Of a stretch of DNA of 7,831 nucleotides, positions 1-6,299 are shown one piece after another. Origin of the DNA: Chloroflexota bacterium (GTDB lineage Bacteria > Chloroflexota > Chloroflexia > QHBQ01 > JADMIH01); NCBI GenBank assembly GCA_015478675.1, contig JADMIH010000175.1, positions 1 to 7,831 of the forward strand. The letters are read 5' to 3'. Made by a program: the position numbers and the translations under genes. Under the pieces are notes generated by a model. It was not told where the DNA came from. It saw nothing but the letters and a program-made list of their open reading frames with translations, and ran no database searches. Position 1 is the stretch's first letter. Each line of letters starts with the position of its first letter.

Positions 1-1346
1 AGTGGGCGCACGCGGGATACGGGCAGATTCCGTATCTTGGCGACCTCCGTTATCGACAGTGTGTGTACTTTGCCATCACCTGGGTTCTCCTTTTCCTTTG
101 CGCGCAGCACCTTACGTATACCGTCCCACAGGTCGCGCAGGCTTGCTTCGGATGGGACGCTGCCGCCGATGAAGAAGGATTGTATGTTACGGTCGCGCGG
201 ATCGTAGATTAGAGTAGCGCGGGCGGGCAAGCCATCACGCCCTGCGCGGCCTGCTTCCTGGTAGTATGCTTCGAGCGAGGCAGGCAAATCGTAGTGAACT
301 ACGTAGCGCAGATTGGCTTTGTTTATGCCCATACCGAAGGCAGTGGTGGCAACCACCACAGGCGTAATCTCGTCCATCCACTCCTGCTGCACGTGGTCCC
401 TGTCGCTCTTCTTCATCTGGCCGTGATAATAGGCCGCCTTGATCCCTGCGTCGTTGAGCAATTCGCTCACTCGGCGGGCTTCGGCTGTAGTGGCCACATA
501 TACAAGGCCTGAGCCTTCAAACATCGATTCTACATACTGAATCTTCTCTGCGGCTTCGGGCGCGACACCGTAGAGCGCCCACTGCCTGCGGGCAACGGAG
601 GCAGACGTTTGGCCTGTGCCATTATCCTCAAGCTGGCCGGAAGGAGCCTTACCAAATAGCTTGAGCAGCTGCCAATCCTTCTCGCGGTCTGTAGAAGCTG
701 ACATTACAGAGAATGTAAGGTTTGGGCGGTCGAAGCCGTGAATAATCACGCAAGGTTGGCGCAGACCGAGGTTGGATTGTATATCCAGCCGAACCTGCGG
801 TGTAGCAGTAGCAGTGAGAGCCAGCACAGGCGGCCTTTTGGCAGCCTGGATCGCCTTATCCAGCATCAGGTATGCGGGCCGAAAATCATAGCCCCATTCG
901 GAGATGCAGTGTGCTTCGTCTACCACGAAGAGGCAGACATCGGTCTTCTTCAGGTGCTCAAGAAAGTCTGCATCGGCGCAACGCTCAGGCGTGACGTAAA
1001 GCAGCTTCGAATCTCCACCAGAAAGCTCCGCTAGCTGCGCGTCCACTTCCTGATCGCTCATCGTAGAGTTGATGAGAGCCACCCCTCCTATGCCTCTGTT
1101 GCGCAGGTCTATCACCTGGTCACGCATAAGGGCGATCAATGGAGAGACGACGATTGCGGTGCCGGGGAGGATGAGGGCGGCAAGCTGGTACGTGAGCGAT
1201 TTGCCTGCTCCTGTCGGAAAGACAGCTAACACGTCATGCTTCTTTATCAGGCAGTCTAGCACTTCGCGCTGGCCCGACCTGAAATCTTCATACCCAAAAT
1301 GCTTGTGCAGCGCTTCCTCAAAAGCATCAACCTTTACGTCTGTCAT
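1..1346 (-). CDS. recQ: RecQ-family ATP-dependent DNA helicase, N-terminal part (runs off left edge)
   Basis: A 3'-5' superfamily 2 DNA helicase acting in recombination and repair of stalled forks. The frame is open from an ATG at 1346 to position 1, giving 448 codons with no stop, so the C-terminus lies outside the window. Visible motifs in order: motif 0 FRSGQ (about 22-26), Walker A TGAGKS (45-50), motif Ia SPLIALMRDQ (68-77), DEAH box (143-146), the RecQ aromatic-rich loop CISEWGYDFRP (147-157), motif III LTATAT (177-182), motif V TTAFGMGIN (334-342) and the arginine-finger motif QEAGRAGR (363-370). A GAGG ribosome binding site precedes the ATG by 7 bases. Two oddities: about 40 extra hydrophilic residues (roughly 232-270) sit between the two RecA-like domains, and no cysteine follows motif VI in the visible 78 residues, so the usual zinc subdomain seems absent. 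Family assignment is firm; the exact subtype is inference. Confidence 0.95.
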   Translation of the reverse strand, partial: MTDVKVDAFEEALHKHFGYEDFRSGQREVLDCLIKKHDVLAVFPTGAGKSLTYQLAALILPGTAIVVSPLIALMRDQVIDLRNRGIGGVALINSTMSDQEVDAQLAELSGGDSKLLYVTPERCADADFLEHLKKTDVCLFVVDEAHCISEWGYDFRPAYLMLDKAIQAAKRPPVLALTATATPQVRLDIQSNLGLRQPCVIIHGFDRPNLTFSVMSASTDREKDWQLLKLFGKAPSGQLEDNGTGQTSASVARRQWALYGVAPEAAEKIQYVESMFEGSGLVYVATTAEARRVSELLNDAGIKAAYYHGQMKKSDRDHVQQEWMDEITPVVVATTAFGMGINKANLRYVVHYDLPASLEAYYQEAGRAGRDGLPARATLIYDPRDRNIQSFFIGGSVPSEASLRDLWDGIRKVLRAKEKENPGDGKVHTLSITEVAKIRNLPVSRVRP

Positions 1347-1480
1347 CAATTTTCCTCAAAGACTATTAGTACCACGCCATAGACGCGCGGTATCTCCACA
1401 CTAACATAACGTACACCGGAGCAGAAGGTTCCACACGAACCGGGCCAGCATGCGCACTTTATAGAGGCAACCTGTATGAG

Positions 1481-1486
1481 ATTATA
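1481..1486 (-). promoter_or_regulatory. Possible -10 box for recQ
   Basis: The minus strand reads TATAAT here, about 135 bases upstream of the recQ ATG. No TTGACA-like -35 lies 16-18 bases upstream on that strand, so this is only a candidate. If used, it would give a leader of roughly 125-130 bases. Confidence 0.3.
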
Positions 1487-1600
1487 GCGTCCTTGACATA
1501 GCCTCTGGTGGTAATATCAAAAGCAACTTGCATGCCATTAAAGGCCAAAGGCAAGCCTGATCTCACAAAATAGCCCAAAAGTCCTATATGGAGTATCAGC

Positions 1601-1642
1601 GATTAGCAGGTGCTGCCAGCGGTCTTTGGCTAACCACTAATC
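1601..1642. repeat. Spaced inverted repeat GATTAG...CTAATC upstream of the ABC operon
   Basis: GATTAG at 1601-1606 is the exact reverse complement of CTAATC at 1637-1642, with a 30-base spacer. The right arm ends a few bases before the -35 position expected for the TATAAT at 1669. It could be an operator or a hairpin, but six-base arms this far apart can arise by chance. Confidence 0.2.
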
Positions 1643-1668
1643 CACTACACTTCTAACCCTACTTACCC

Positions 1669-1674
1669 TATAAT
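1669..1674 (+). promoter_or_regulatory. -10 box of the ABC operon, likely leaderless transcript
   Basis: TATAAT lies with only six bases between it and the ATG at 1681. A sigma-70-type start normally falls about seven bases after the -10, which would place +1 at or next to the A of the start codon. No Shine-Dalgarno sequence lies between. The -35 position (about 1646-1651, TACACT) is a poor match to consensus, so the promoter is plausible but unproven. Confidence 0.5.
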
Positions 1675-1680
1675 AGATAC

Positions 1681-2871
1681 ATGCGTAACGAGGTAACTCC
1701 TTATACACGAGTGGAAGCTGGGCTTGAAGGTGAGAGCGCCCCTGTAGCGGCTTCGGCTGAGGGACCGATAATTAGCTTGCAGCGAGTGAGCAAGCGCTTT
1801 GAGCAGGTGATCGCGCTCTATAGCGTCTCCTTAAATATACGCCAGGGCGAGGTCTTTGGACTGCTGGGGCCTAATGGTGCCGGCAAATCGACGTTGCTGA
1901 AGCTTCTGCTAGGTTTCTTGCGACCCGACGAGGGCAAGATCAGGCTCTTTGGCGCATCTGATCTCACAAAGGCGCATGCCAGGCTTGGTTATCTATCTGA
2001 GCAGTCGCGCTATCATGGCAACTTCTCAGGTCGGGAGTATCTTCGCTTCCATGCAGGTCTCTCCGGACTTGGCGCACGCGAAGCCAGGATTGTGGCCGAT
2101 GCATCGCTTGAGGCAGTTGGCCTTCTTCCTGATGCCCGGCGGCTCATCAGAAGTTACTCAAAAGGTATGCGGCGGCGTCTTGGCCTGGCTGTTGCTTTGA
2201 GCAGCGCGGGCGGCAAGCCTCCTGAGCTGCTTATACTCGATGAGCCTTCTTCCGGCCTTGACGTTGAGGGGCAGCTAACTGTGCGGGAGATTATTGTTGA
2301 TTGTAAGCGTCGCGGCTCTACAGTATTGCTCTGCTCGCACGAATTGACCGAGGTGGAGCGTGTCTGCTCGGCGGTAGGGATCTTACGATCGGGGCGACTG
2401 GTCACCACGACGAGCCTTGATGAGCATCCCAGAGTGAGGATAGAGGGCTTGCCACGTGCGGGTGCGCTCGAAATAGCGCCGCATCTAATGGCTTACCTGA
2501 AGACCCTTCATCCTGAGGTTACAGTGATAGCGGGCCCGGTTGAAGGCCAACCGCTTGTGGTAACTCTCCCCACAGGGGCGGCAATGCCAGGAGCCGAAGC
2601 TCTGAAGGCCGTCGCGCTTCGGGCTATGATAGACGCCCAGTGGGATATTACATCGGTGCATGTTGAAAACAAGGACCTGGAGACGCTATATATGCAAGCG
2701 GTCCACCCTGCCCACGAACAGAAGGAGCAAGATCGGGCGGATGGAGCGCGCAAGGCGAAAGAGAAGAAAGGCTCAGTGCCGGCCAGGCTTTCGCCCTCGC
2801 CTCTTGCACAGGCAACGACCGAGCCGGGCGCTCCAATCCAGGAACAATCTACTATAAGCGAGAAGAGGTAA
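1681..2871 (+). CDS. ABC transporter ATP-binding protein (exporter type)
   Basis: Cytoplasmic ATPase subunit that should drive the permease encoded directly downstream. The nucleotide-binding domain starts near residue 30 (IISLQRVSKRF). Key sites: Walker A GPNGAGKST (63-71), Q-loop Gln108, signature YSKGM (159-163, a common form of LSGGQ in ABC-2 exporter ATPases), Walker B LLILDEP with catalytic Glu188, D-loop SGLD (191-194) and switch His220. At 396 residues it is longer than the usual 230-310. The extra length is a C-terminal domain (about 250-340) and a charged, Lys/Glu- then Pro/Ser-rich tail (about 343-396) that looks disordered. A 29-residue extension precedes the domain. The ATG at 1681 was chosen because the frame begins there just after a TATAAT box; no ribosome binding site precedes it. 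A GTG at 1711 is a weaker alternative because the nearest GAGG is 17 bases away. Substrate unknown. Confidence 0.93.
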   Translation: MRNEVTPYTRVEAGLEGESAPVAASAEGPIISLQRVSKRFEQVIALYSVSLNIRQGEVFGLLGPNGAGKSTLLKLLLGFLRPDEGKIRLFGASDLTKAHARLGYLSEQSRYHGNFSGREYLRFHAGLSGLGAREARIVADASLEAVGLLPDARRLIRSYSKGMRRRLGLAVALSSAGGKPPELLILDEPSSGLDVEGQLTVREIIVDCKRRGSTVLLCSHELTEVERVCSAVGILRSGRLVTTTSLDEHPRVRIEGLPRAGALEIAPHLMAYLKTLHPEVTVIAGPVEGQPLVVTLPTGAAMPGAEALKAVALRAMIDAQWDITSVHVENKDLETLYMQAVHPAHEQKEQDRADGARKAKEKKGSVPARLSPSPLAQATTEPGAPIQEQSTISEKR

Positions 2872-2875
2872 AAGA

Positions 2876-3667
2876 GTGCAAAGTGTCAAAGAGCGCGCTT
2901 TATTCTCTCGCAGAGCCATGCGCTCATCGACAGGGGCTTTTTGGAGCATATATGCTTTTGCCACGCGTGACTGGCTGCGTAGCCCGTGGGTGCTCTTCAA
3001 CTTGCTGGCGCTGGTGGGGGTACAAAGCCTCTTATATATGTACAGCCCAACGCAGAGTTACTTCTTCGGTGTGCAATACGCCACCACAATTTTCCTGGCG
3101 GCTGTCACTACAGGCGTGCTTTTTGCCCGCGCCGCTCGCGCCGAAACGTATGCTATTCTCGCCCGTCCGGTGCCACGCGTTGTTTTTACCGGAGCGATAA
3201 TGCTGGCGGCGTGGGTAATCTCGGTGGTCTGCCACATCATAGCGACCACTGCGGTTGTTGTGCGTTACGGCCCGCGCTTTTATTTCCCGCCTCCTGCATG
3301 GCTTACCTTATCTAAAATCATGGTGGGCAGCCTGGCGGTGGTGGTAGCGGCGGCGTTCACGGTGGCTTTGATCTCCCTTATCTCCAGCTTCGTTGCGACC
3401 CCTGGGCTAAGGCTGACGGTGCTGACCGTTATGGCTCTCCTCGTTATGTCCTTTGATAGCCGCAATTTCCCGGTAGAGCCTTTCCGCGCCATACTTGGGC
3501 AAGTGCCTCCGGTGCTGGCTCCTCTTGCGGGCGCGCTCAACTTCGCTACATCAACTCCACCCAACTCTATATCTATAGTTTCGGTGGTTTTACTGACAGC
3601 GTATGCGGCTCTGCTCATCGCGCTGGCGCTATGGCAATCATCGAGGCGTGAGTTGATCCTGGAGTAA
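2876..3667 (+). CDS. ABC transporter permease, six-helix integral membrane protein
   Basis: Predicted membrane partner of the preceding ATPase. It is 263 residues with six hydrophobic stretches at about 38-56, 66-85, 102-129, 149-173, 178-193 and 231-253, preceded by a basic, soluble N-terminus. This is the size and layout of ABC-2-type exporter permeases such as the NosY-like group. It starts with GTG four bases after the ATPase stop codon, with an AGAGG ribosome binding site overlapping the end of the upstream gene, so the two are translationally coupled in one operon. The first helix follows an amphipathic segment (AFWSIYAFATRDW), as is common in this family. Nothing in the sequence identifies the substrate; drug, peptide or lipid export are all possible. 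Assignment as a permease rests on topology and context more than on a diagnostic motif. Confidence 0.88.
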   Translation: MQSVKERALFSRRAMRSSTGAFWSIYAFATRDWLRSPWVLFNLLALVGVQSLLYMYSPTQSYFFGVQYATTIFLAAVTTGVLFARAARAETYAILARPVPRVVFTGAIMLAAWVISVVCHIIATTAVVVRYGPRFYFPPPAWLTLSKIMVGSLAVVVAAAFTVALISLISSFVATPGLRLTVLTVMALLVMSFDSRNFPVEPFRAILGQVPPVLAPLAGALNFATSTPPNSISIVSVVLLTAYAALLIALALWQSSRRELILE

Positions 3668-3765
3668 GGTCCTCCGGCAGGGAAGCTTTTCCATAAGTGG
3701 GCTTCAGGCATAGGCTTGTGCAAGAAGCCGGATCAATCCTTTGCATTGTGCCAGGCGAACTCCTA

Positions 3766-3787
3766 TAAGCCCCACGCATGGGGCTTA
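3766..3787. terminator. Hairpin between convergent genes, probable bidirectional terminator
   Basis: TAAGCCCC (3766-3773) and GGGGCTTA (3780-3787) form a perfect 8-bp stem with a 6-base loop in the 155-base gap between the ABC operon and the thioredoxin-like gene. Neither side has a long T run, so termination may be modest or factor-assisted. A second, weaker hairpin (GGCTTC 3700-3705 with GAAGCC 3724-3729) lies closer to the permease stop. Confidence 0.5.
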
Positions 3788-3822
3788 GCCTTGTTTCCGA
3801 GAGGAAGAGCCTTACACTCCGC

Positions 3823-4446
3823 CTAACAGCTCTTCTCCAATTGGGCTTCTTGCAGTTTCGCCTTGATTTCCTCAACAAAAAGCTGCTGCCAGAGGGCTTT
3901 ATTCTTCTCTCTGTCCTGGCGGGTGAAGTCGATGTAGAGCGCGCGGGTAGGGTCGCTCATGTCGGTGGATGGGAGGCTCGCGTCAGAAAGCTCAGGGTGT
4001 GCGGCGGCAAAGGCGTTGCGCGTCTTATCTCGCCAGGCGTAGACAGCCGCAGGCTTCTCGACGTAACAGGCTCGCTCGTTCATCTCGCTGTCGAGGAAGA
4101 CCATTACAGGTATTGAGCGAAACTTGCCTTCCTTGAGCCATTGATCGGCAAGGTCGGGGTTCTCATCGCGATAGAAGATGCGAACATTCCAGCCACCGAC
4201 CGCTTCGGCAAGACGCGCCAGGGCAGGCAGATAGAGCAACACATCTCCACACCATTCTTCGGCTAGCACCAGCACGTTGAGAGGTGAACCGAGGCGGCGC
4301 AACAGTGCGACGTCCTCCGGTTTCACCCGAAAGCCCCTGTAGTTCTCCTCAAAAGTATCAACGTTCTTTTGCATTCCATCTCTAAACTGAGATATAGTCA
4401 TTCCCTGGGCGAAGCGCTCCGGGCTAACGTTAGCAGCGGCGTTCAT
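3823..4446 (-). CDS. Thioredoxin-fold protein with WCGD site (Thioredoxin_9-like)
   Basis: A 207-residue cytoplasmic protein with no signal peptide. The core resembles a family of bacterial thioredoxin-like proteins: the segment MTISQFRDGM (16-25) starts the conserved N-terminal region, EEWCGD (63-68) occupies the position of the thioredoxin active site, and SIPVMVF (111-117) carries the expected cis-proline Pro113. The second active-site cysteine is replaced by Asp68. As I recall, WCGD is normal for this family rather than a local mutation, so a classical dithiol-disulfide cycle is unlikely. Cys66 could act by a monothiol mechanism, or the domain may bind a partner. Residues after about 140 form a charged extension ending in a helix rich in Glu and Lys. 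Start: ATG at 4446, preceded by AAGGAG at 10 bases. It lies 82 bases after glyS on the same strand but has its own possible -10 box. Physiological role unknown. Confidence 0.85.
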   Translation of the reverse strand: MNAAANVSPERFAQGMTISQFRDGMQKNVDTFEENYRGFRVKPEDVALLRRLGSPLNVLVLAEEWCGDVLLYLPALARLAEAVGGWNVRIFYRDENPDLADQWLKEGKFRSIPVMVFLDSEMNERACYVEKPAAVYAWRDKTRNAFAAAHPELSDASLPSTDMSDPTRALYIDFTRQDREKNKALWQQLFVEEIKAKLQEAQLEKSC

Positions 4447-4486
4447 CTTTATCTAACTCCTTATTTTATGTTATCTCATATATCTT

Positions 4487-4492
4487 ATTATA
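4487..4492 (-). promoter_or_regulatory. Possible -10 box for the thioredoxin-like gene
   Basis: The minus strand reads TATAAT about 41 bases upstream of the ATG, which would give a short leader containing the AAGGAG site. No good -35 is visible 16-18 bases upstream, and the region is A+T-rich, so chance occurrence is possible. Read-through from glyS is the alternative. Confidence 0.35.
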
Positions 4493-4504
4493 TCGCACAG
4501 AGCG

Positions 4505-4528
4505 TCTTCTATCTGCTGTAGATAGCAG
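4505..4528 (-). other. Small inverted repeat just after the glyS stop
   Basis: On the minus strand CTATCT, loop ACAGC, AGATAG form a 6-bp hairpin immediately downstream of glyS. CTGCT and AGCAG offer a competing 5-bp pairing. No T run follows, so it is a poor intrinsic terminator; it may only protect the 3' end or be chance. Confidence 0.25.
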
Positions 4529-5839
4529 CTACTCGCCTAACTTGAGCATATCCTTGAGCTTCTGCACCAGAGCGTCAAGCGGCACGCGCACCTGCTCCAT
4601 GCTATCGCGGTCGCGTACCGTCACGGCGCTGTCTGCCAGCGTGTCAAAGTCTACAGTTACACATAGCGGAGTGCCTATCTCGTCCTGGCGGCGGTAGCGT
4701 TTGCCTATCGAGCCTGTATCGTCATACTGGCTCATGAAGTGCGAGCGCACAAGGCTGTGTACATTGTGCGCTTCCTCTCCCAGCTTCCTGGAGAGGGGTA
4801 GCACCGCCACTTTAATAGGCGCGAGCTCCGGGTGGAAGCGGAGCACGACGCGGGTTTCGTCTTTGTCCGGCTCCTCATGATAAGCCTCGAGCAGGAAGAT
4901 GAGGGCTATACGGTCAGGCCCGACGGCAGGCTCGATAACGTAAGGGAGGATACGCTCGCCGGTTTCGTCATCGAAATAGGAGAGGTCTTTATTGCTTGCA
5001 TCGGAATGGCGTCGCAAGTCAAAGTCTCCTCGGTTAGCGACGCCCTCAAGCTCACCCCAGCCCCAGGGGAAGGTATACTCTATATCAGAAGTGGCTCTGG
5101 CGTAGTGGGCAAGCTCCTCTTTCTGGTGCTCGCGGATGCGCAAGTGGTCGGGCGATATGCCATATTTTATGTACCAGTTGTAGCGGTTGTCTACCCATTG
5201 GCGGTACCATTGCTCGTCAGTGCCAGGCTTGACAAAGAACTCCATCTCCATTTGCTCGAACTCGCGGGTGCGAAAGATAAAGTTGCCGGGTGTTATCTCA
5301 TTACGAAACGCTTTGCCCTGCTGGGCGATACCGAACGGGAGCTTGCGCCGCATAGATTGTTGCACGTTGAAGAAGTTGACGAATATACCCTGTGCGGTTT
5401 CGGGGCGCAGGTACGCGACCGATGCGTCGTCCTCTACGGGGCCGACGAAGGTCTTGAACATCAGGTTGAAACGGCGCACATCGGTAAGCTCACCGCCGCA
5501 ATCAGGGCAGCGATCTCCATCTAGCTGGTCGGCACGGAAGCGATGATGACAGACTTTGCAGTCTACAAGGGGGTCAGTAAACTCGGTGATGTGTCCCGAA
5601 GCCTGCCAGATGAGCGGCGACATCAGGATAGCCGAGTCGAGGCCGACTATATCATCACGCCGCTGCACCATGTCGCGCCACCAGAGGTTTTTGATGTTGC
5701 GCTTCAACTCAACGCCGAGCGGTCCGTAGTCCCATGTAGAGGAGAAGCCCCCATAAATCTCGCTGGAGGGAAAGACGAATCCTCTGCGCTTGGAAAGCGA
5801 TACAAGTGTATCCATTGATACTCCTGGTCTATTTTCCAT
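4529..5839 (-). CDS. glyS: Glycyl-tRNA synthetase, single-chain class II (alpha2) type
   Basis: Charges tRNA-Gly with glycine using ATP, in the cytoplasm, as a homodimer of the single-chain type rather than the GlyQ/GlyS two-subunit form. The product is 436 residues, near the usual 440-500. Visible features: WDYGPLG (36-42), a zinc-knuckle pair CKVC (94-97) and CPDC (111-114), [10 protein letters not shown] (144-153), motif 2 FRNE...[10 protein letters not shown] (178-196) with Arg179, [12 protein letters not shown] (261-272), motif 3 EPAVGPDR (303-310), and the anticodon-binding domain from about 340 ([16 protein letters not shown]). Start: the frame is open further upstream to an ATG at 5941, but that region is the T-box and terminator. 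The ATG at 5839 has an AAGGAG site 7-8 bases upstream and gives the normal family N-terminus. Expression is governed by the leader described separately. Confidence 0.97.
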   Translation of the reverse strand: MENRPGVSMDTLVSLSKRRGFVFPSSEIYGGFSSTWDYGPLGVELKRNIKNLWWRDMVQRRDDIVGLDSAILMSPLIWQASGHITEFTDPLVDCKVCHHRFRADQLDGDRCPDCGGELTDVRRFNLMFKTFVGPVEDDASVAYLRPETAQGIFVNFFNVQQSMRRKLPFGIAQQGKAFRNEITPGNFIFRTREFEQMEMEFFVKPGTDEQWYRQWVDNRYNWYIKYGISPDHLRIREHQKEELAHYARATSDIEYTFPWGWGELEGVANRGDFDLRRHSDASNKDLSYFDDETGERILPYVIEPAVGPDRIALIFLLEAYHEEPDKDETRVVLRFHPELAPIKVAVLPLSRKLGEEAHNVHSLVRSHFMSQYDDTGSIGKRYRRQDEIGTPLCVTVDFDTLADSAVTVRDRDSMEQVRVPLDALVQKLKDMLKLGE

Positions 5840-5890
5840 TTTGTTGCTCCTTTTGGTGACGACGGACGCTGGCCGTTTGCCACCCGCAGG

Positions 5891-5938
5891 CAAACAAAAA
5901 CGCCGCGCATCCCTGCTAACCAGCATAGGGACGAGAGG
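5891..5938 (-). terminator. Regulated intrinsic terminator of the glyS T-box
   Basis: On the minus strand CGTCCCT (5933-5927) pairs with AGGGATG (5914-5908) with one G-U pair. A GCT/AGC inner stem around loop GGTT and a 2-base bulge sit inside, then a five-T run (5900-5896) follows shortly after. The same CCCT is needed by the antiterminator, so the two folds exclude each other. About 55 bases separate the T run from the glyS ATG. Confidence 0.88.
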
Positions 5939-6126
5939 CATTTAGTACTCCCGCGGTTCCACCCTACTTGGCACACCTGCTTGTGTGCCCTCTTTAAGCG
6001 CCGGTGCTATGCTCCGGAGCGCCTTGTCACCGTTTAGCGTGCGGAGGCTTACACCCTCTTTACGAGGCCCCGCTCTCTGGCCGCTTTCCCCCGGCTACCC
6101 TTCTCCATCATCGCCGCACTCGGCGT
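5891..6126 (-). promoter_or_regulatory. T-box riboswitch, glycine-specific, controlling glyS
   Basis: The leader RNA senses uncharged tRNA-Gly. On the minus strand: Stem I base GCCG-A-GTGC (6124-6116) pairs with GCACCGGC (6007-6000). The kink-turn strand GATGATGGAG is followed by AGGGTA, and GGAG pairs with CTCC beside the specifier loop. The specifier GGC (6023-6021) lies in GACAAGGCGCTCC, matching the layout of the Bacillus subtilis glyQS leader. AGAGAG and GTGTAAG give the apical interdigitated loops. Stem III is GGCACAC (5989-5983) with GTGTGCC (5976-5970), 7 bp. The T-box GGGTGGAACCGCG (5964-5952) follows; its TGGA should pair with the tRNA NCCA end. TAGGG before it and CCCTA in the terminator form the antiterminator. 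Only a glycine codon fits the specifier position. Very strong match to the class; mechanism follows from the family. Confidence 0.95.
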
Positions 6127-6153
6127 ATATAGCTTTTGCCCTGTTTGGTAGGT

Positions 6154-6182
6154 ATTATAAATGAGGAGGAAGTTTATATCAA
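6154..6182 (-). promoter_or_regulatory. Sigma-70-type promoter of the glyS T-box transcript
   Basis: On the minus strand TTGATA (6182-6177) and TATAAT (6159-6154) are separated by exactly 17 bases, a near-consensus housekeeping promoter. Transcription should begin around 6146-6149, some 20 bases before Stem I, giving a leader of about 310 bases. Confidence 0.9.
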
Positions 6183-6248
6183 GTTGCGAATCCCCACATA
6201 TAGCAATAACTTCGCCTGGGCCGAGATTACTGCTTCGTTTTCAAGAAT

Positions 6249-6282
6249 AAAAGCCCTTCACCGCAAGTGGGGAGGGGCTTTT
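6249..6282. terminator. Rho-independent terminator, probably serving the acidic-protein gene
   Basis: AAAAGCCC (6249-6256) and GGGCTTTT (6275-6282) form an 8-bp stem extended inwards by TTC/GAG-type and CC/GG pairs around a GCAAGT loop. The A and T runs flank both sides, so it can work in either direction. It lies 18 bases after the stop of the minus-strand gene ending at 6300 and upstream of the glyS promoter, so it insulates the two transcription units. Confidence 0.85.
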
Positions 6283-6299
6283 ATGTGCCGCCTAATCAC

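Larger units (their letters stand above)
1347..1680. other. Divergent intergenic region between recQ and the ABC operon
   Basis: This 334-base stretch separates two genes read outwards and has no convincing coding frame. It holds a TATAAT box on each strand (1481-1486 minus, 1669-1674 plus), a TTGACA hexamer at 1493-1498 (plus) with no well-spaced -10 partner, and a spaced inverted repeat at 1601-1642. No known riboswitch or RNA gene was recognised. Confidence 0.7.

Noticed and set aside
1493..1516. TTGACA followed by TAATAT on the plus strand as a promoter
   Set aside because: The spacing is about 13 bases, too short for a sigma-70 promoter, and it would leave a leader of over 150 bases to the ABC gene.
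3280..3723. 147-residue minus-strand frame
   Set aside because: Antisense to the permease, which has clear membrane segments and an operon context.
4832..5524. 230-residue open frame on the plus strand
   Set aside because: It lies entirely antisense within glyS, has no recognisable motif or ribosome binding site, and is explained by the codon bias of the real gene.
5840..5941. Extended N-terminus of glyS starting at the ATG at 5941
   Set aside because: The extra 34 codons lie within the T-box terminator region and have no ribosome binding site. The ATG at 5839 has one and yields the family-typical N-terminus.
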